Positions 9,384 to 18,025 of a DNA stretch of 64,000 bases are shown one piece after another. The number at the start of each line of letters is the position of its first letter. Within the stretch, counting starts at the first letter, position 1. A program made the translations under genes and the position numbers. Source of the stretch: Methanocorpusculum sp. (lineage in GTDB: Archaea; Halobacteriota; Methanomicrobia; Methanomicrobiales; Methanocorpusculaceae); assembly GCA_017408885.1 (NCBI GenBank), contig JAFQTT010000003.1, positions 186,001 through 250,000 on the forward strand, in the 5' to 3' direction. Below the pieces are notes generated by a model, which saw only the letters and a program-made list of their open reading frames with translations, did not search any database and was not told where the DNA came from.

Positions 9384-9908
9384 TTACTCCAGCTCCTTCA
9401 TGATTGCGTCTTTGACAGCCTCAACGTTTTCTGCGAGGTCTGCGTAGCGCTCGTCGTATTCTGCAATTACACTACCGTTGCAGCGGTCGTCATCCGGAAG
9501 AATGCTCTCTCCGCATGGAACTTCGAAGCCTGCTTCGATTGCTCCCTTGACTGCTGCAAAGACACGTGCTCCGGCGGATGCAACCTGAAGACCGATATCT
9601 GCGATACCGCCTTCGTAGCCTGCCTTCTGTGCACGGACTGCAAAGAGCATACCGGTTAAGTATGCTGCCGGGGTGTTTCCAAGGTATCCCTTGTATCCAA
9701 AGTCCAGTAACTCTTTACTGTTTACGTGGACTAAGGTGTAGTCGCCCTCCATCGCTGCAGCAACAAGCTGAATGATGATGTGGCGGTTGGTCTTTCTGAT
9801 GACCATACGGTTTCTGCCAGAGACAATTAAACGCTGGCGCTGGTAGTAATCAGTTCTGCCTTCGCGGCGTCTTCTGAACTGAACGAAATATCTTCCATTA
9901 GTTGCCAT
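9384..9908 (-). CDS. rpl18: 50S ribosomal protein uL18
   Basis: A 174-residue protein that binds 5S rRNA and helps attach it to the central protuberance. The N-terminus ([19 protein letters not shown]) and the core [20 protein letters not shown] match archaeal/eukaryotic uL18, which is longer than bacterial L18. The start [11 protein letters not shown] at 9908 follows the eL19 stop by 2 bases. No unusual residues were noticed. Confidence 0.95.
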   Translation of the reverse strand: MATNGRYFVQFRRRREGRTDYYQRQRLIVSGRNRMVIRKTNRHIIIQLVAAAMEGDYTLVHVNSKELLDFGYKGYLGNTPAAYLTGMLFAVRAQKAGYEGGIADIGLQVASAGARVFAAVKGAIEAGFEVPCGESILPDDDRCNGSVIAEYDERYADLAENVEAVKDAIMKELE

Positions 9909-9910
9909 GT

Positions 9911-10366
9911 TTAGTTCTCCCTCTTAGCAGTAACCAGCTCAATCTGAGTCTTCAGGTGAGCAACGTTACGGAACTGACCACCAGCTGCGCGGCGGTAGAG
10001 TCTGCGGTATTCGGTCGGAGTAATAGTTCCTGCCTCACGCTGAGCACGAAGCTCTTTGCGCTGTGCGCGGATCTTCTTAATCCATGCTTCCTTAGACGGA
10101 GTGCGTGCACCCTTGGAACCGCTTCTGCGTCCGTGGCCCTTCTTGTGACCGTAGGAGCGCTTTGCGATGCGTGCGCGAACACGTCCGCGGGAAATTCCTT
10201 TCTTCTGGTGGGTGGAAATTGCTCCCTCTTCAATGAGGTTGCGGATGTCTTCTCGGGACATTGCATTCTCAACGTCTGCAATTCTCTCCGGGTTGATCCA
10301 GACACGGTTTTCACCACAGCCTAAGACGAGAGCTGCAATGCGGCGCTGTGCGGAAAGGTTAGTCAT
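9911..10366 (-). CDS. rpl19e: 50S ribosomal protein eL19
   Basis: A 151-residue basic protein found only in archaea and eukaryotes. It starts MTNLSAQRRIAALVLGCGEN and contains the strongly basic helix region GRVRARIAKRSYGHKKGHGR typical of eL19, whose long helix bridges toward the small subunit. I chose ATG 10366 rather than an upstream in-frame start at 10396 because the shorter form matches the family N-terminus and overlaps the end of eL32 by only 8 bases. Confidence 0.94.
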   Translation of the reverse strand: MTNLSAQRRIAALVLGCGENRVWINPERIADVENAMSREDIRNLIEEGAISTHQKKGISRGRVRARIAKRSYGHKKGHGRRSGSKGARTPSKEAWIKKIRAQRKELRAQREAGTITPTEYRRLYRRAAGGQFRNVAHLKTQIELVTAKREN

Positions 10367-10775
10367 TGGACTGCACCTCCTCAACAACAGCGGCAACTTT
10401 TGCCTCTTTTGCGTTCAGGACTTTGATGCCGAGTTCAGCTGCTTTGTTCTGAATGACAGCGCGCTTTGCACCGCCAACAGAGCCGCCGATACGAACAGCG
10501 GTTGTAGCTGCGTCGATTCCTTCAAGTTCAGCGACAGTGAAGACTCTGACTTCGCGGTATCCGCTTGGGTGGAATCCGCGGACTGCCTTCGGAGATCCGA
10601 ATCCTGCCTCCGGGTGTTCACCCTTTGCAAGGTAGTCTTTGCGCTGCTTGGAGTGAAGTCCACGCGGTCTTCTCCAGGTATCCTTAAGACATACTTTGGA
10701 GTGCAGGCACTGACGGTTGAATGTTGCTCTCTTTGCTGCACGAGCGCGGAGAAGTCTCTTAATTTCAGATGCCAT
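10359..10775 (-). CDS. rpl32e: 50S ribosomal protein eL32
   Basis: A 138-residue protein specific to archaea and eukaryotes. The central KVCLKDTWRRPRGLHSKQR and GFGSPKAVRGFHPSGYREVR are classic eL32 motifs. It binds 23S rRNA on the solvent side of the large subunit. It follows uL6 by 2 bases and overlaps the eL19 start. Confidence 0.95.
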   Translation of the reverse strand: MASEIKRLLRARAAKRATFNRQCLHSKVCLKDTWRRPRGLHSKQRKDYLAKGEHPEAGFGSPKAVRGFHPSGYREVRVFTVAELEGIDAATTAVRIGGSVGGAKRAVIQNKAAELGIKVLNAKEAKVAAVVEEVQSND

Positions 10776-10777
10776 GT

Positions 10778-11302
10778 TTAGTTACCTCTGCTGGTAATGT
10801 AGATACCATCCTGGAAGACACGCGGGTCACGGTTTCTGACTTTGCATGCCTGTTCGATGTTTGCGGCAGTGTTGCCGACAGTCTCACGGTTGATACCGGT
10901 AAGAACGAGTTCATCACCCTGGACTTTAACAGTTACGCCCGGAACGATTGCTGCGACACGAGCCTGCTTCTCACCAAGGAAGTTACCGATCTCAACTTTG
11001 TCGCCTGCAACCTTAACCTGAATCGGGAAGTGGTTGAAGACAACCTTCATGCGGTACTCGTAACCTTCAGTTACACCCTTGCTCATGACTTTGAGAAGTG
11101 CGTTGTAGGTTCCGATTAATGCACGGACACTGCGTCTGGTAGACTCAGTGGAAATGGTGACTGCACCATCTTCAACTGCGAATGCAATTGCCGGGTGGTA
11201 CATTCTGCGGGTGAGCTCACCCTTTGCACCCTTAACGACAAAGTTGTCGCCTTCGCGTGCAACGGTTACGCCTGCCGGAATTTCAAAAATAATTTCGTAC
11301 AT
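10778..11302 (-). CDS. rpl6: 50S ribosomal protein uL6
   Basis: A 174-residue protein made of two similar alpha/beta domains, recognisable from IPAGVTVAREGDNFVVKGAK in the first and GVTVKVQGDELVLTGINRET in the second. It packs near the sarcin-ricin loop and the factor-binding site. It starts 14 bases after the uS8 stop. Length and domain order are as expected for archaea. Confidence 0.95.
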   Translation of the reverse strand: MYEIIFEIPAGVTVAREGDNFVVKGAKGELTRRMYHPAIAFAVEDGAVTISTESTRRSVRALIGTYNALLKVMSKGVTEGYEYRMKVVFNHFPIQVKVAGDKVEIGNFLGEKQARVAAIVPGVTVKVQGDELVLTGINRETVGNTAANIEQACKVRNRDPRVFQDGIYITSRGN

Positions 11303-11316
11303 TATTTTTCAACTCC

Positions 11317-11709
11317 TTAGAAGACGTATGCTAAAAGCTCTCCTCCGATACCGAGCTTACGTGCCTGTTCGTGGGACATAACTCCCTTGGAAGTGGTCAG
11401 AATGATAATTCCGAATCCCTTTCCCGGAAGGTATCTGATTTCCCAGGACTCAAGGTCCTCGACTTTCACTGAGAAACGCGGAGTGATAACACCACATTTG
11501 TTGATTCCTCCGGAGAGTGCGACCTCATACTGGCCTCCTCTTCCGTCTTCAATCTTTTCAAATCCGGTGATGTATCCGTATTCCTGCATGACCTTAAGCA
11601 TGTCACCAAAGAGGCGGCTTGCCGGCTCAACGGTCACTTTAAGCTTACCGGTGTCACCGGCATTCTTAATGGCGCTCATTGCGTCTGCGATAGGATTCTG
11701 TTGTGTCAT
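11317..11709 (-). CDS. rps8: 30S ribosomal protein uS8
   Basis: A 130-residue primary 16S-binding protein of the central domain. The N-terminus (PIADAMSAIKNAGDTGKLKV) and the C-terminal GFGIIILTTSKGVMSHEQAR are diagnostic; the latter contains the conserved TSKGxMS loop that contacts helix 21. It is preceded by an AGGAGGACA Shine-Dalgarno-like run, 16 bases downstream of uS14. Confidence 0.95.
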   Translation of the reverse strand: MTQQNPIADAMSAIKNAGDTGKLKVTVEPASRLFGDMLKVMQEYGYITGFEKIEDGRGGQYEVALSGGINKCGVITPRFSVKVEDLESWEIRYLPGKGFGIIILTTSKGVMSHEQARKLGIGGELLAYVF

Positions 11710-11725
11710 TGTCCTTGTCCTCCTC

Positions 11726-11896
11726 TTAGTTCATCTTCTTAAAGCCCATGGTGGGTGCCCATTCGCGGAAGCACTGACGGCAGAGGTAAATGTTGTATCT
11801 GCGCACAAGTCCCTGCTCACGTCCGCAAAGCTGACACTGGTTTGCACCACGGCCATACTTTTTCTGCTGGACTTTGCCGTTGTCTTTTGCTGCCAT
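11726..11896 (-). CDS. rps14: 30S ribosomal protein uS14, zinc-ribbon form
   Basis: A 56-residue gene, read from ATG 11896 to TAA 11726, too short for many ORF callers. The translation starts [20 protein letters not shown] and ends GFKKMN. Four cysteines, C21, C24, C39 and C42, form the C-x2-C...C-x2-C zinc site of the archaeal/C-plus uS14 type in the 30S head. GGAGTAA lies just before the start. It lies between uL5 (stop 11898) and uS8, its standard position. Confidence 0.95.
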   Translation of the reverse strand: MAAKDNGKVQQKKYGRGANQCQLCGREQGLVRRYNIYLCRQCFREWAPTMGFKKMN

Positions 11897-11897
11897 T

Positions 11898-12413
11898 TTA
11901 CTCCACCTCGATTCCGAAGGTTTCGGTAACGAACTTCATGGACTCTTCGCGAGTGACATGAAGTTTGCTGTTGAGCTTCTTCTGCTGGATTTTTCTGCGT
12001 GCGGTTCTGGTTCCTTTCTTCTCGATGACTGCGATGACATCCATTCCGTAGATACCAATCTTCGGATCGTATGCCTGTCCCGGGAAGTCGGTGTGTTCTT
12101 CGATACCGAAACCGAAGTTTCCGGTTGCGTCGAACTGGCGTGCGTGAAGGACGTGCTCGATAGAGTAGGTCTTCAGTGCAACAGTAAGGAAGTCGATTGC
12201 CTTCTGACCGCGGAGGGTAACCTTACAGCCGATTGGCTGTCCGCGGCGGACACCAAATGCAGGAAGGGTGTTCTTAGCGTAGGAGCGGATTGGCTTGGAG
12301 CCGTTGGTCAGGTCTGCCATAATGTTTTCAGCATTGACAAGGCGTTCACCTGCTTCGCCAACGCCCATGTGGACGATGACTTTTGCGACGTATGGAGTCT
12401 GCATGTCGGTCAT
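11898..12413 (-). CDS. rpl5: 50S ribosomal protein uL5
   Basis: A 171-residue protein that binds 5S rRNA and contacts P-site tRNA and the small subunit head. The N-terminus ([20 protein letters not shown]) and the [19 protein letters not shown] segment match archaeal uL5. The start overlaps the stop of eS4 by 4 bases (ATGA type), and it ends 1 base before uS14. Confidence 0.95.
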   Translation of the reverse strand: MTDMQTPYVAKVIVHMGVGEAGERLVNAENIMADLTNGSKPIRSYAKNTLPAFGVRRGQPIGCKVTLRGQKAIDFLTVALKTYSIEHVLHARQFDATGNFGFGIEEHTDFPGQAYDPKIGIYGMDVIAVIEKKGTRTARRKIQQKKLNSKLHVTREESMKFVTETFGIEVE

Positions 12414-13129
12414 GCTTCAACACCCCAGGTCTTCAGATAGGACTCCTCAGTACCGATAACGTAGATGTAGTCCTCAATGGTCTCAAGCTGGTTGCCTTCT
12501 GCATCCTCGAGGATAACACGGTTCGGAAGGGAAGATGCCTGGACGTAAATCTTGGTGATCTTTCCAACTTTCATAGTGTGCTGTCCGCCGATGATGATTG
12601 CAAGGCTTCCGACTGCGTACGGGAAGTGCTCCTTAACTGCAAAGCGCTCCTCTCCGGTAAGGCCAACGATAAGGGTGTCCTTTCCTTTGCAGGAGTTGTC
12701 GCCGATGAAGTTTGCACCGCAGGTCAGGTTGATCTGGGTCTTGCCGCCACGGATAGTGGTCTTGTTTGCGACCTTGACAAGTCTGACTTTTGCTGCTTCC
12801 TCGGTGATTTCGTGCTCAACCTGGCGTCCCTTTGCGTCAACAAGGATAAGGTAGTGCTTGTTGATCTTCGGGAAGCTGATGATGTCGAAAACGTCGATTC
12901 CGATGTGTTCATCGGTAACGATGTGGCCGTTTAAGACAACCTGGCGGTCGTGCAGAATCTTCTTTGCTTCTTTGGTGTTCTCTGCAAGGTGCATGTGGTC
13001 GCGGAGCCAGACTCCAATCGGGAGTGCTGCGCCGTTGTGCGGACCTGCTGCAGTGCTTACAACATACTTCTTTTCTTTCTTTGCGAGCTGCCACTCAGTA
13101 GGGGCTGCCATACGTTTTGTTCTGGTCAT
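12410..13129 (-). CDS. rps4e: 30S ribosomal protein eS4
   Basis: A 239-residue protein of archaea and eukaryotes, unrelated to bacterial S4. It has an N-terminal helical tip (MAAPTEWQLAKKEKKYVVST), an S4-type RNA-binding segment (EAKKILHDRQVVLNGHIVTD) near residue 55, and a C-terminal KOW-like region around KITKIYVQASS. It sits on the solvent face of the small subunit. It overlaps uL24 and uL5 by 4 bases on each side. Confidence 0.95.
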   Translation of the reverse strand: MTRTKRMAAPTEWQLAKKEKKYVVSTAAGPHNGAALPIGVWLRDHMHLAENTKEAKKILHDRQVVLNGHIVTDEHIGIDVFDIISFPKINKHYLILVDAKGRQVEHEITEEAAKVRLVKVANKTTIRGGKTQINLTCGANFIGDNSCKGKDTLIVGLTGEERFAVKEHFPYAVGSLAIIIGGQHTMKVGKITKIYVQASSLPNRVILEDAEGNQLETIEDYIYVIGTEESYLKTWGVEA

Positions 13130-13491
13130 GCCTTCACCTCAAGACGTGCCATGCGCTTTGCGTCTTTTGTGTTCAGCTTGGTGATCATTACCTTTGACGG
13201 GTCGAGCGGTCTTGGAACGTCTTCGCCGTTTGCTTTCTTGACGGTTACACCGTGGACGAGGACTTTGGTGTTCTTGACGTCGACTTTGTCAACGACTCCT
13301 TCAGTTCCTGCGAACTCGCCGCGGAGAACTTTAACGGTATCGCCGGTGACAACACGGAAGCTGCGCTTTCCATACTTTTCACGGAGATCGCCTGCGAGAG
13401 GAGAGTGTAAGAATGCTCCACGAACGTGAATCGGGGCATTGTAACGGTACTTCCGCTGCTTTCTCGGCTGAATGCTTGAAATACGTGCCAT
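13126..13491 (-). CDS. rpl24: 50S ribosomal protein uL24
   Basis: A 121-residue assembly-initiating protein near the exit tunnel. The KOW motif is plain at VTGDTVKVLRGEFAGTEGVV (about residues 48-67), and the N-terminal RKQRKYRYNAPIHVRGAF is the archaeal extension. It begins 11 bases after uL14 and its stop overlaps the eS4 start by 4 bases. Confidence 0.95.
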   Translation of the reverse strand: MARISSIQPRKQRKYRYNAPIHVRGAFLHSPLAGDLREKYGKRSFRVVTGDTVKVLRGEFAGTEGVVDKVDVKNTKVLVHGVTVKKANGEDVPRPLDPSKVMITKLNTKDAKRMARLEVKA

Positions 13492-13502
13492 GTTTAATCA
13501 CC

Positions 13503-13901
13503 TTAGATAATAATGGTCGCCATGGACCCTACTTTCGGGAAACGCTCTGCGACTTCACGTGCAACCGGACCCTTGATGTCAGTTCCACGCGGATCGCCAT
13601 TGTCGTTTAAGAGAATCATTGCGTTCTCTTCGAAGGAGACACGAAGTCCGTTCGGACGGCGGAACTCTTTCTTCTGACGAACAACAACTGCTTTGACAAG
13701 CTTTCTCTTCATGTCCGGAGTTCCCTTCTTAACTGAAACAGTTGCGAGGTCTCCGATACCCATCTTCGGCTGACGGTTCTTGACACCGTGGTATCCGAAG
13801 ACGGAAACAATCTGGACAACACGTGCACCAGTGTTGTCTGCACAGACCATCTTAGAACCAGTCTGAAGTGCGCGCGGAATCTTGGAAGTTAATCCCTTCA
13901 T
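13503..13901 (-). CDS. rpl14: 50S ribosomal protein uL14
   Basis: A 132-residue protein at the subunit interface, forming bridge contacts with 16S rRNA and the site where release/anti-association factors dock. The signature [20 protein letters not shown] and [20 protein letters not shown] match uL14 strongly. The start overlaps the uS17 stop by 4 bases. Confidence 0.96.
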   Translation of the reverse strand: MKGLTSKIPRALQTGSKMVCADNTGARVVQIVSVFGYHGVKNRQPKMGIGDLATVSVKKGTPDMKRKLVKAVVVRQKKEFRRPNGLRVSFEENAMILLNDNGDPRGTDIKGPVAREVAERFPKVGSMATIII

Positions 13902-14224
13902 GCCTTGTTCACCTCAACGACTACGTAGGAAGTGGTCTTGTTCAGTGGTCTGCACTCTGCAATTTTAACCTCGTCGCCAATCTTTGCGTCGAGGCATGGA
14001 GCCATGTGTGCGTGAATTCTGGTGCTTCTCTTCTCATAACGGTCGTACTTCTGGACCTTGTGAAGGAAGTTCCGCTCAACAACAACGGTTCCCTGCATAC
14101 GTTCGCTCACGACCTTACCGGTAATCACCTGGCCGCGCACCGATAAGCTGCCGTGGAACGGACAATTTACATCGTCACAGTCTTTCTCTGGGACTGCAAC
14201 ATTTAAGCCGATATTTTTTGCCAT
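13898..14224 (-). CDS. rps17: 30S ribosomal protein uS17
   Basis: A 108-residue OB-fold protein that binds 16S rRNA helices 7 and 11 early in assembly. It begins [20 protein letters not shown] and carries [20 protein letters not shown], the uS17 core. I chose ATG 14224 over an in-frame ATG at 14236 because GAGGG lies 5 bases before it and the shorter N-terminus matches archaeal homologues. The start lies 8 bases after the rnp1 stop. Confidence 0.93.
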   Translation of the reverse strand: MAKNIGLNVAVPEKDCDDVNCPFHGSLSVRGQVITGKVVSERMQGTVVVERNFLHKVQKYDRYEKRSTRIHAHMAPCLDAKIGDEVKIAECRPLNKTTSYVVVEVNKA

Positions 14225-14232
14225 AATAACCC

Positions 14233-14505
14233 TCATCTTACGCGCATACTAACGCGCCGCGTTGGAGAAACAGACAAAGCATTGCCGTCTATTTTGACTC
14301 GAACACTATCCGGGAGGGTCACCCGGAGTAACTTATATTGTTTCTCCAAGGTCTTAATACCTCGCCCGGTTTGTATACGAAGCGTATGTCTGGTCTCATC
14401 GACGATGATTCCAGACATACCTACCTCGCAGGTGTTCGGTGATTCCTCCACAGTCACTTCGAGGCCGATTAACTCATGCCGGAGGATGTTCTGCGGAGTT
14501 ATCAT
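14233..14505 (-). CDS. rnp1: RNase P protein component 1 (Rpp29 homologue)
   Basis: A 90-residue Sm-like beta-barrel protein of the archaeal RNase P holoenzyme, which matures tRNA 5-prime ends. Recognisable segments are [19 protein letters not shown] and [20 protein letters not shown]. Its partner subunits and the RNase P RNA are not identified here. It lies 8 bases downstream of uL29 and just before uS17, the conserved place of this gene inside archaeal ribosomal operons. Confidence 0.92.
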   Translation of the reverse strand: MITPQNILRHELIGLEVTVEESPNTCEVGMSGIIVDETRHTLRIQTGRGIKTLEKQYKLLRVTLPDSVRVKIDGNALSVSPTRRVSMRVR

Positions 14506-14513
14506 AGACAGTT

Positions 14514-14714
14514 TTATGCCTTACGTTTGGTCTGTTCGGTCTTGATACGTGCGATAGTTCTGCGAACTTCCTGGATCTTTCCAGGGTTTTCCGGTGCACC
14601 ACCGGCGCTGACTTTTCCGTAGTGCTGAATTAACTCAAGCTGGAGTTTTTCCTCGTTCTCGACGAGTTCAGCATCGGAAAACTGGGCGATTTCTTTTGCT
14701 CTGAAGATTGCCAT
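14514..14714 (-). CDS. rpl29: 50S ribosomal protein uL29
   Basis: A 66-residue helical hairpin protein next to the exit tunnel and the SRP docking site. It starts [20 protein letters not shown] and contains ENPGKIQEVRRTIARIKTEQ, the conserved second helix. Its ATG overlaps the last base of the uS3 stop codon. Confidence 0.95.
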   Translation of the reverse strand: MAIFRAKEIAQFSDAELVENEEKLQLELIQHYGKVSAGGAPENPGKIQEVRRTIARIKTEQTKRKA

Positions 14715-15406
14715 TACTGGACCTCCTGTTCTGGTACGTCCGGTTCTGCTGCAAGTTCTGCATCAAAGTCATCGAAGACATCAGTCTCGACACGTGCCGG
14801 TGCCGGGTTGGCGTCTGCACGAATCTCGAAGTGGTCCGGAAGGACTGCTCCTGGTGGGACAATCTTAACCTGAACACCAATGATACCGAGCTTCTTGACT
14901 GCGGTTGCGTATCCGGTCTCGACGACAGACTCTGCCGGTTCTCCGGAGTGCTTGATGTAGCCTTCGACGAACTTCTGAACACGTGCACGTGCACCGGTGA
15001 GCTTACCTGCAATGATGACTTCGCATCCAAGTGCTCCGGAGTCCATGACACGGCGGATTACAGAGGTTCCTGCCTTTCTGAAGTACCATCCGCGCTCAAG
15101 TGCGTTTGCAAGGCGTTCTGCCATGATCTGAGCGTTGAGGTTCGGGTTTGCAACCTGCTGGACTTCGACCTGCGGTGCGTCGATGCCGTAGACGTTGGAT
15201 AAGTCGGTGGTGAGCTGGCGAACCAGTTTACCGCCCTTACCGATGACGATTCCCGGCTTCTCTGCGAAGATGGTGACCTGAGTTCCAACTGGGGTGCGAA
15301 CGATGTCCATTCCTCCGTATCCTGCGCGCTTAAGTTCTTTGTTTAAGTACTGCTCGACACGGACTTTTCTGACGCCGTCTGCGACAAATTTCTTCTCGAT
15401 AGTCAT
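14714..15406 (-). CDS. rps3: 30S ribosomal protein uS3
   Basis: A 230-residue protein at the mRNA entry channel. The type II KH domain has the loop VIGKGGK near residue 55, followed by the uS3 C-terminal domain with [20 protein letters not shown]. The last 25 residues are acidic ([20 protein letters not shown]), an archaeal-type tail. It starts 1 base after the uL22 stop. Confidence 0.95.
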   Translation of the reverse strand: MTIEKKFVADGVRKVRVEQYLNKELKRAGYGGMDIVRTPVGTQVTIFAEKPGIVIGKGGKLVRQLTTDLSNVYGIDAPQVEVQQVANPNLNAQIMAERLANALERGWYFRKAGTSVIRRVMDSGALGCEVIIAGKLTGARARVQKFVEGYIKHSGEPAESVVETGYATAVKKLGIIGVQVKIVPPGAVLPDHFEIRADANPAPARVETDVFDDFDAELAAEPDVPEQEVQ

Positions 15407-15407
15407 C

Positions 15408-15881
15408 TTACTGCACCTCGCGGAGGATAATCTCGACGTTTACAGAGTCTCTGTGTTTCGGAGTTGCTCTTCCCATTGCACGCGGGAAGATTGCCTTCAT
15501 GCAGCGTCCCTTGTTTGCAGCGGCGTGGACGATGACCATCTTTTCCGGTGCGAGACCTGCGTATTCAGCGTTCTTCTGTGCGGAGCGGATTAAGCGGATG
15601 TATTCTGCTGCTGCTTTGACCGGGTATCTTCCGGATGCAGTGCCGAAGGTCTTTCCGTTTAAGCTCTTCTGGTGAGCGACGTTTCTGTTGTAGCGTTTGA
15701 ATGGAACTGCACGCTTTAATGCAACGACCTGTTCGAGGTATGCAACTGCGTCATCTGCCATCATGTTGCGGATGAGGGATGCAATCTCAACAGCGTGCTT
15801 TGGAGAGCAGCCAAGTTCATTTGCCTTTGCGCGGGCGATGTTGTCGCCGGTCGTTTTGTTGCTGTATTCTGTTCTTGCCAT
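15408..15881 (-). CDS. rpl22: 50S ribosomal protein uL22
   Basis: A 157-residue protein whose long beta-hairpin lines the exit tunnel. Key segments are [20 protein letters not shown] at the N-terminus and the C-terminal [21 protein letters not shown] favour ATG 15881; an in-frame GTG at 15890 would add three residues and neither has a clear ribosome-binding site. Both overlap or abut the uS19 stop. Confidence 0.93.
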   Translation of the reverse strand: MARTEYSNKTTGDNIARAKANELGCSPKHAVEIASLIRNMMADDAVAYLEQVVALKRAVPFKRYNRNVAHQKSLNGKTFGTASGRYPVKAAAEYIRLIRSAQKNAEYAGLAPEKMVIVHAAANKGRCMKAIFPRAMGRATPKHRDSVNVEIILREVQ

Positions 15882-15886
15882 GACAA

Positions 15887-16297
15887 TCACTTCAGCGGGA
15901 CGTATTTGCTCGACCGGGTTGCACCGACACCGGCGCTTCCGTGGCTAACCTTCTTGCGGGTGAGTGCGAATTCTCCGAAGTAGTGGAAAATTCCCTCGAC
16001 CGGAATCTCAACCTCAACGAACTCTTTACCGGAGTAGATAGCAACTTTCTTGCCGACCATTTCCGGAAGGATAATCATTGAACGAATGTGGGTTCTTACA
16101 CCGTCACCTGCTGCAATCTTGGCGCGAACGTCCTCTTCGCCAGCGGTAAAGCCGCGAAGGACCTTTCTGCGTGCACCGGATGGCATGAGCGGAAGAAGTT
16201 CTTCCATGGACATTGCCTGGAGTGCTTCGAGGTTGTAGCCGTGGTAGGTGTACTCCTCACGCCGTTTCGGCATTCTCTTAGTAGTTTTCTTTGCCAT
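15887..16297 (-). CDS. rps19: 30S ribosomal protein uS19
   Basis: A 136-residue protein of the 30S head near the A site, forming bridge contacts with uL5. The archaeal N-terminal extension (KRMPKRREEYTYHGYNLEAL) precedes the conserved core ending FALTRKKVSHGSAGVGATRS. It starts 6 bases after uL2 with GGAGG-like sequence before the ATG. Confidence 0.95.
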   Translation of the reverse strand: MAKKTTKRMPKRREEYTYHGYNLEALQAMSMEELLPLMPSGARRKVLRGFTAGEEDVRAKIAAGDGVRTHIRSMIILPEMVGKKVAIYSGKEFVEVEIPVEGIFHYFGEFALTRKKVSHGSAGVGATRSSKYVPLK

Positions 16298-16303
16298 CTA
16301 ACT

Positions 16304-17014
16304 TCACCTCCGGCATCCAGTTCTGCGTGCAGCAACGTGTCCGACCTTCTTACCCGGAGAGGTTCCGCGGGCAACAGTCTTCGGCTTACCTGGGTGCTGG
16401 TGTCCTCCACCACCGAACGGGTGGTCGATAACGTTCATTGCAACACCACGGACTCTTGGCCAGCGGGTTGCGGAGCTCTTCATCTTGTGGTACTGCTTAC
16501 CTGCCTTAAGGATTGGCTTTTCGCCGCGTCCTCCGCCGGCAACGAGACCGACGGTTGCGAGACAGTTTTCGTTGAACCATTTTGGCTTTCCGGACGGCAT
16601 CTTGACGCCGACCTTTCCATCGGACTTTCCGATGACGACTGCCTGAACACCGCTTGCGCGGACGAACTTGCCGCCGTCTCCCGGGCGTGCTTCGATGTTG
16701 CAGACTGCAACTCCGGTCGGAATTGCTGCAAGCGGGAGGGAGTTTCCGTTCTCAACGGTTGCTTCCGGACCCCAGACGAGTTCCTTGCCGATTCCAACGC
16801 CTTCAGTGACGAGTGCGTATTCCTTCTTGCCGTCGATGTAGACGACTGCAATCGGGGTGTGGCGTGCCGGGTCGTGTTCGATGTCTGCGACAATGGCACG
16901 GACAGTCTTGGTTGCAGATCCGAAGTGTTTCAGTTCTGCTTTATACTGGTGTGACGGAGCACGGTAGGTTGATCCACCTTTTCCGCGAGCCTGAGTACTA
17001 ATTCTGTGTCCCAT
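16304..17014 (-). CDS. rpl2: 50S ribosomal protein uL2
   Basis: A 236-residue primary 23S-binding protein required for peptidyl transfer and subunit joining. The conserved loop NVIDHPFGGGGHQHPGKPKT near residue 195 contains the essential histidine of the family, and the N-terminus begins MGHRISTQARGKGGSTYRAP as in archaea. It is separated from uL23 by 10 bases. Confidence 0.96.
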   Translation of the reverse strand: MGHRISTQARGKGGSTYRAPSHQYKAELKHFGSATKTVRAIVADIEHDPARHTPIAVVYIDGKKEYALVTEGVGIGKELVWGPEATVENGNSLPLAAIPTGVAVCNIEARPGDGGKFVRASGVQAVVIGKSDGKVGVKMPSGKPKWFNENCLATVGLVAGGGRGEKPILKAGKQYHKMKSSATRWPRVRGVAMNVIDHPFGGGGHQHPGKPKTVARGTSPGKKVGHVAARRTGCRR

Positions 17015-17024
17015 TTATCTCACC

Positions 17025-17273
17025 TTACACAATTCCCAGCTGAGAGAGAATCTCTTCAGCAGCGTTCTTCTCTTCGAAGGTAATGATTGCCTTCTTGGTT
17101 CCTTTGGTGGTCATCATGGTGTTGACTGCGACGATCTTCTTGCCGAAGGTCTGCTCAACTGCTGCCTTGATTTCTGCCTTCTTTGCTTCCTTTGCTACGA
17201 TGAAGGAGAGCTGGTTGACGTTTTCAAGGATGACCATTGCCTTTTCAGTAACAATCGGGTATGCAAGTGTCAT
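17025..17273 (-). CDS. rpl23: 50S ribosomal protein uL23
   Basis: An 82-residue protein at the tunnel exit that docks SRP and SecY. The sequence YPIVTEKAMVILENVNQLSF and KIVAVNTMMTTKGTKKAIIT fit the family. It overlaps nothing and follows uL4 by 2 bases. Confidence 0.94.
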   Translation of the reverse strand: MTLAYPIVTEKAMVILENVNQLSFIVAKEAKKAEIKAAVEQTFGKKIVAVNTMMTTKGTKKAIITFEEKNAAEEILSQLGIV

Positions 17274-17275
17274 TT

Positions 17276-18025
17276 TTATGCCTCCCCGAGTTTCTTTACA
17301 GCTGCTTCAGTCCAGACGGTAAGTCTGCCTGCGTCGCATCCCGGTGCAAGGAGGTTTGCGTTGAGTTCGGTGACTGGTACACAGTCGACGCCTGCGATGT
17401 TGTTTGCTGCGACGAATTTGTCTGCAGTGACAACTAATACGGAGACAGCCTGCTTGTACTTGCGTCCACGAGTCTTTCCGCGTCCTGCACGGATCTTCTT
17501 GGAGAGTTTTGCACGCTCTAAGTCTGCGCCGACGCCGAGTGCAACGAGTGCCTTGACGACTTCTGCAGTCTTTGCGATTGCTTCAAATGCATCCTCAACG
17601 ACGATTGCTGCGTCACCCTCGAACTTGTGACCGCGTGCGGTGACGAGCTCGGTGTTTGCGGTTGCTGCAATTGCGGAGCGGATTGCCTTTGCTTTCTCCT
17701 TCTTGTTGATCTTCTCAACAAGGACTTTCTCGACTTTTGGTGCGTGTGCCGGGTGACCACCCTTGGTCTGCGGAACTTTTGCACCGCGGCTGCCGTTCTT
17801 GATACGCGGAATCTTGGATTCGCCGCGCTTGGATCCCCAGCCTTCTGCGGAGGTTCTGAGACCTGCGTACTTGTCTGCACCGTATGCCTGGTAGTTTTCG
17901 CTCTGGTATGCGAGGACAGCTCTCTTGATAAGGTCCGGGCGGTATGCTTCATCGAAGACTGCCGGGAGCTCGATTTCGCGGAGAACTGAGCCGTTAATTG
18001 CTTTTACGTTTGCTTTCATGCTCAT
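17276..18025 (-). CDS. rpl4: 50S ribosomal protein uL4
   Basis: A 249-residue protein with a globular domain and a long loop that reaches the exit tunnel (GWGSKRGESKIPRIKNGSRG). The archaeal C-terminus lacks the long eukaryotic tail. Two starts are possible, ATG 18025 and ATG 18019; AGGGG lies 3 bases before the first and 9 before the second, so the protein may lack two residues. It begins directly after the uL3 stop. Confidence 0.94.
   Translation of the reverse strand: MSMKANVKAINGSVLREIELPAVFDEAYRPDLIKRAVLAYQSENYQAYGADKYAGLRTSAEGWGSKRGESKIPRIKNGSRGAKVPQTKGGHPAHAPKVEKVLVEKINKKEKAKAIRSAIAATANTELVTARGHKFEGDAAIVVEDAFEAIAKTAEVVKALVALGVGADLERAKLSKKIRAGRGKTRGRKYKQAVSVLVVTADKFVAANNIAGVDCVPVTELNANLLAPGCDAGRLTVWTEAAVKKLGEA

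Noticed and set aside
16088-16954. Plus-strand open frame of about 288 codons opposite uL2/uS19
   Set aside because: An antisense shadow of ribosomal genes with unnatural composition.
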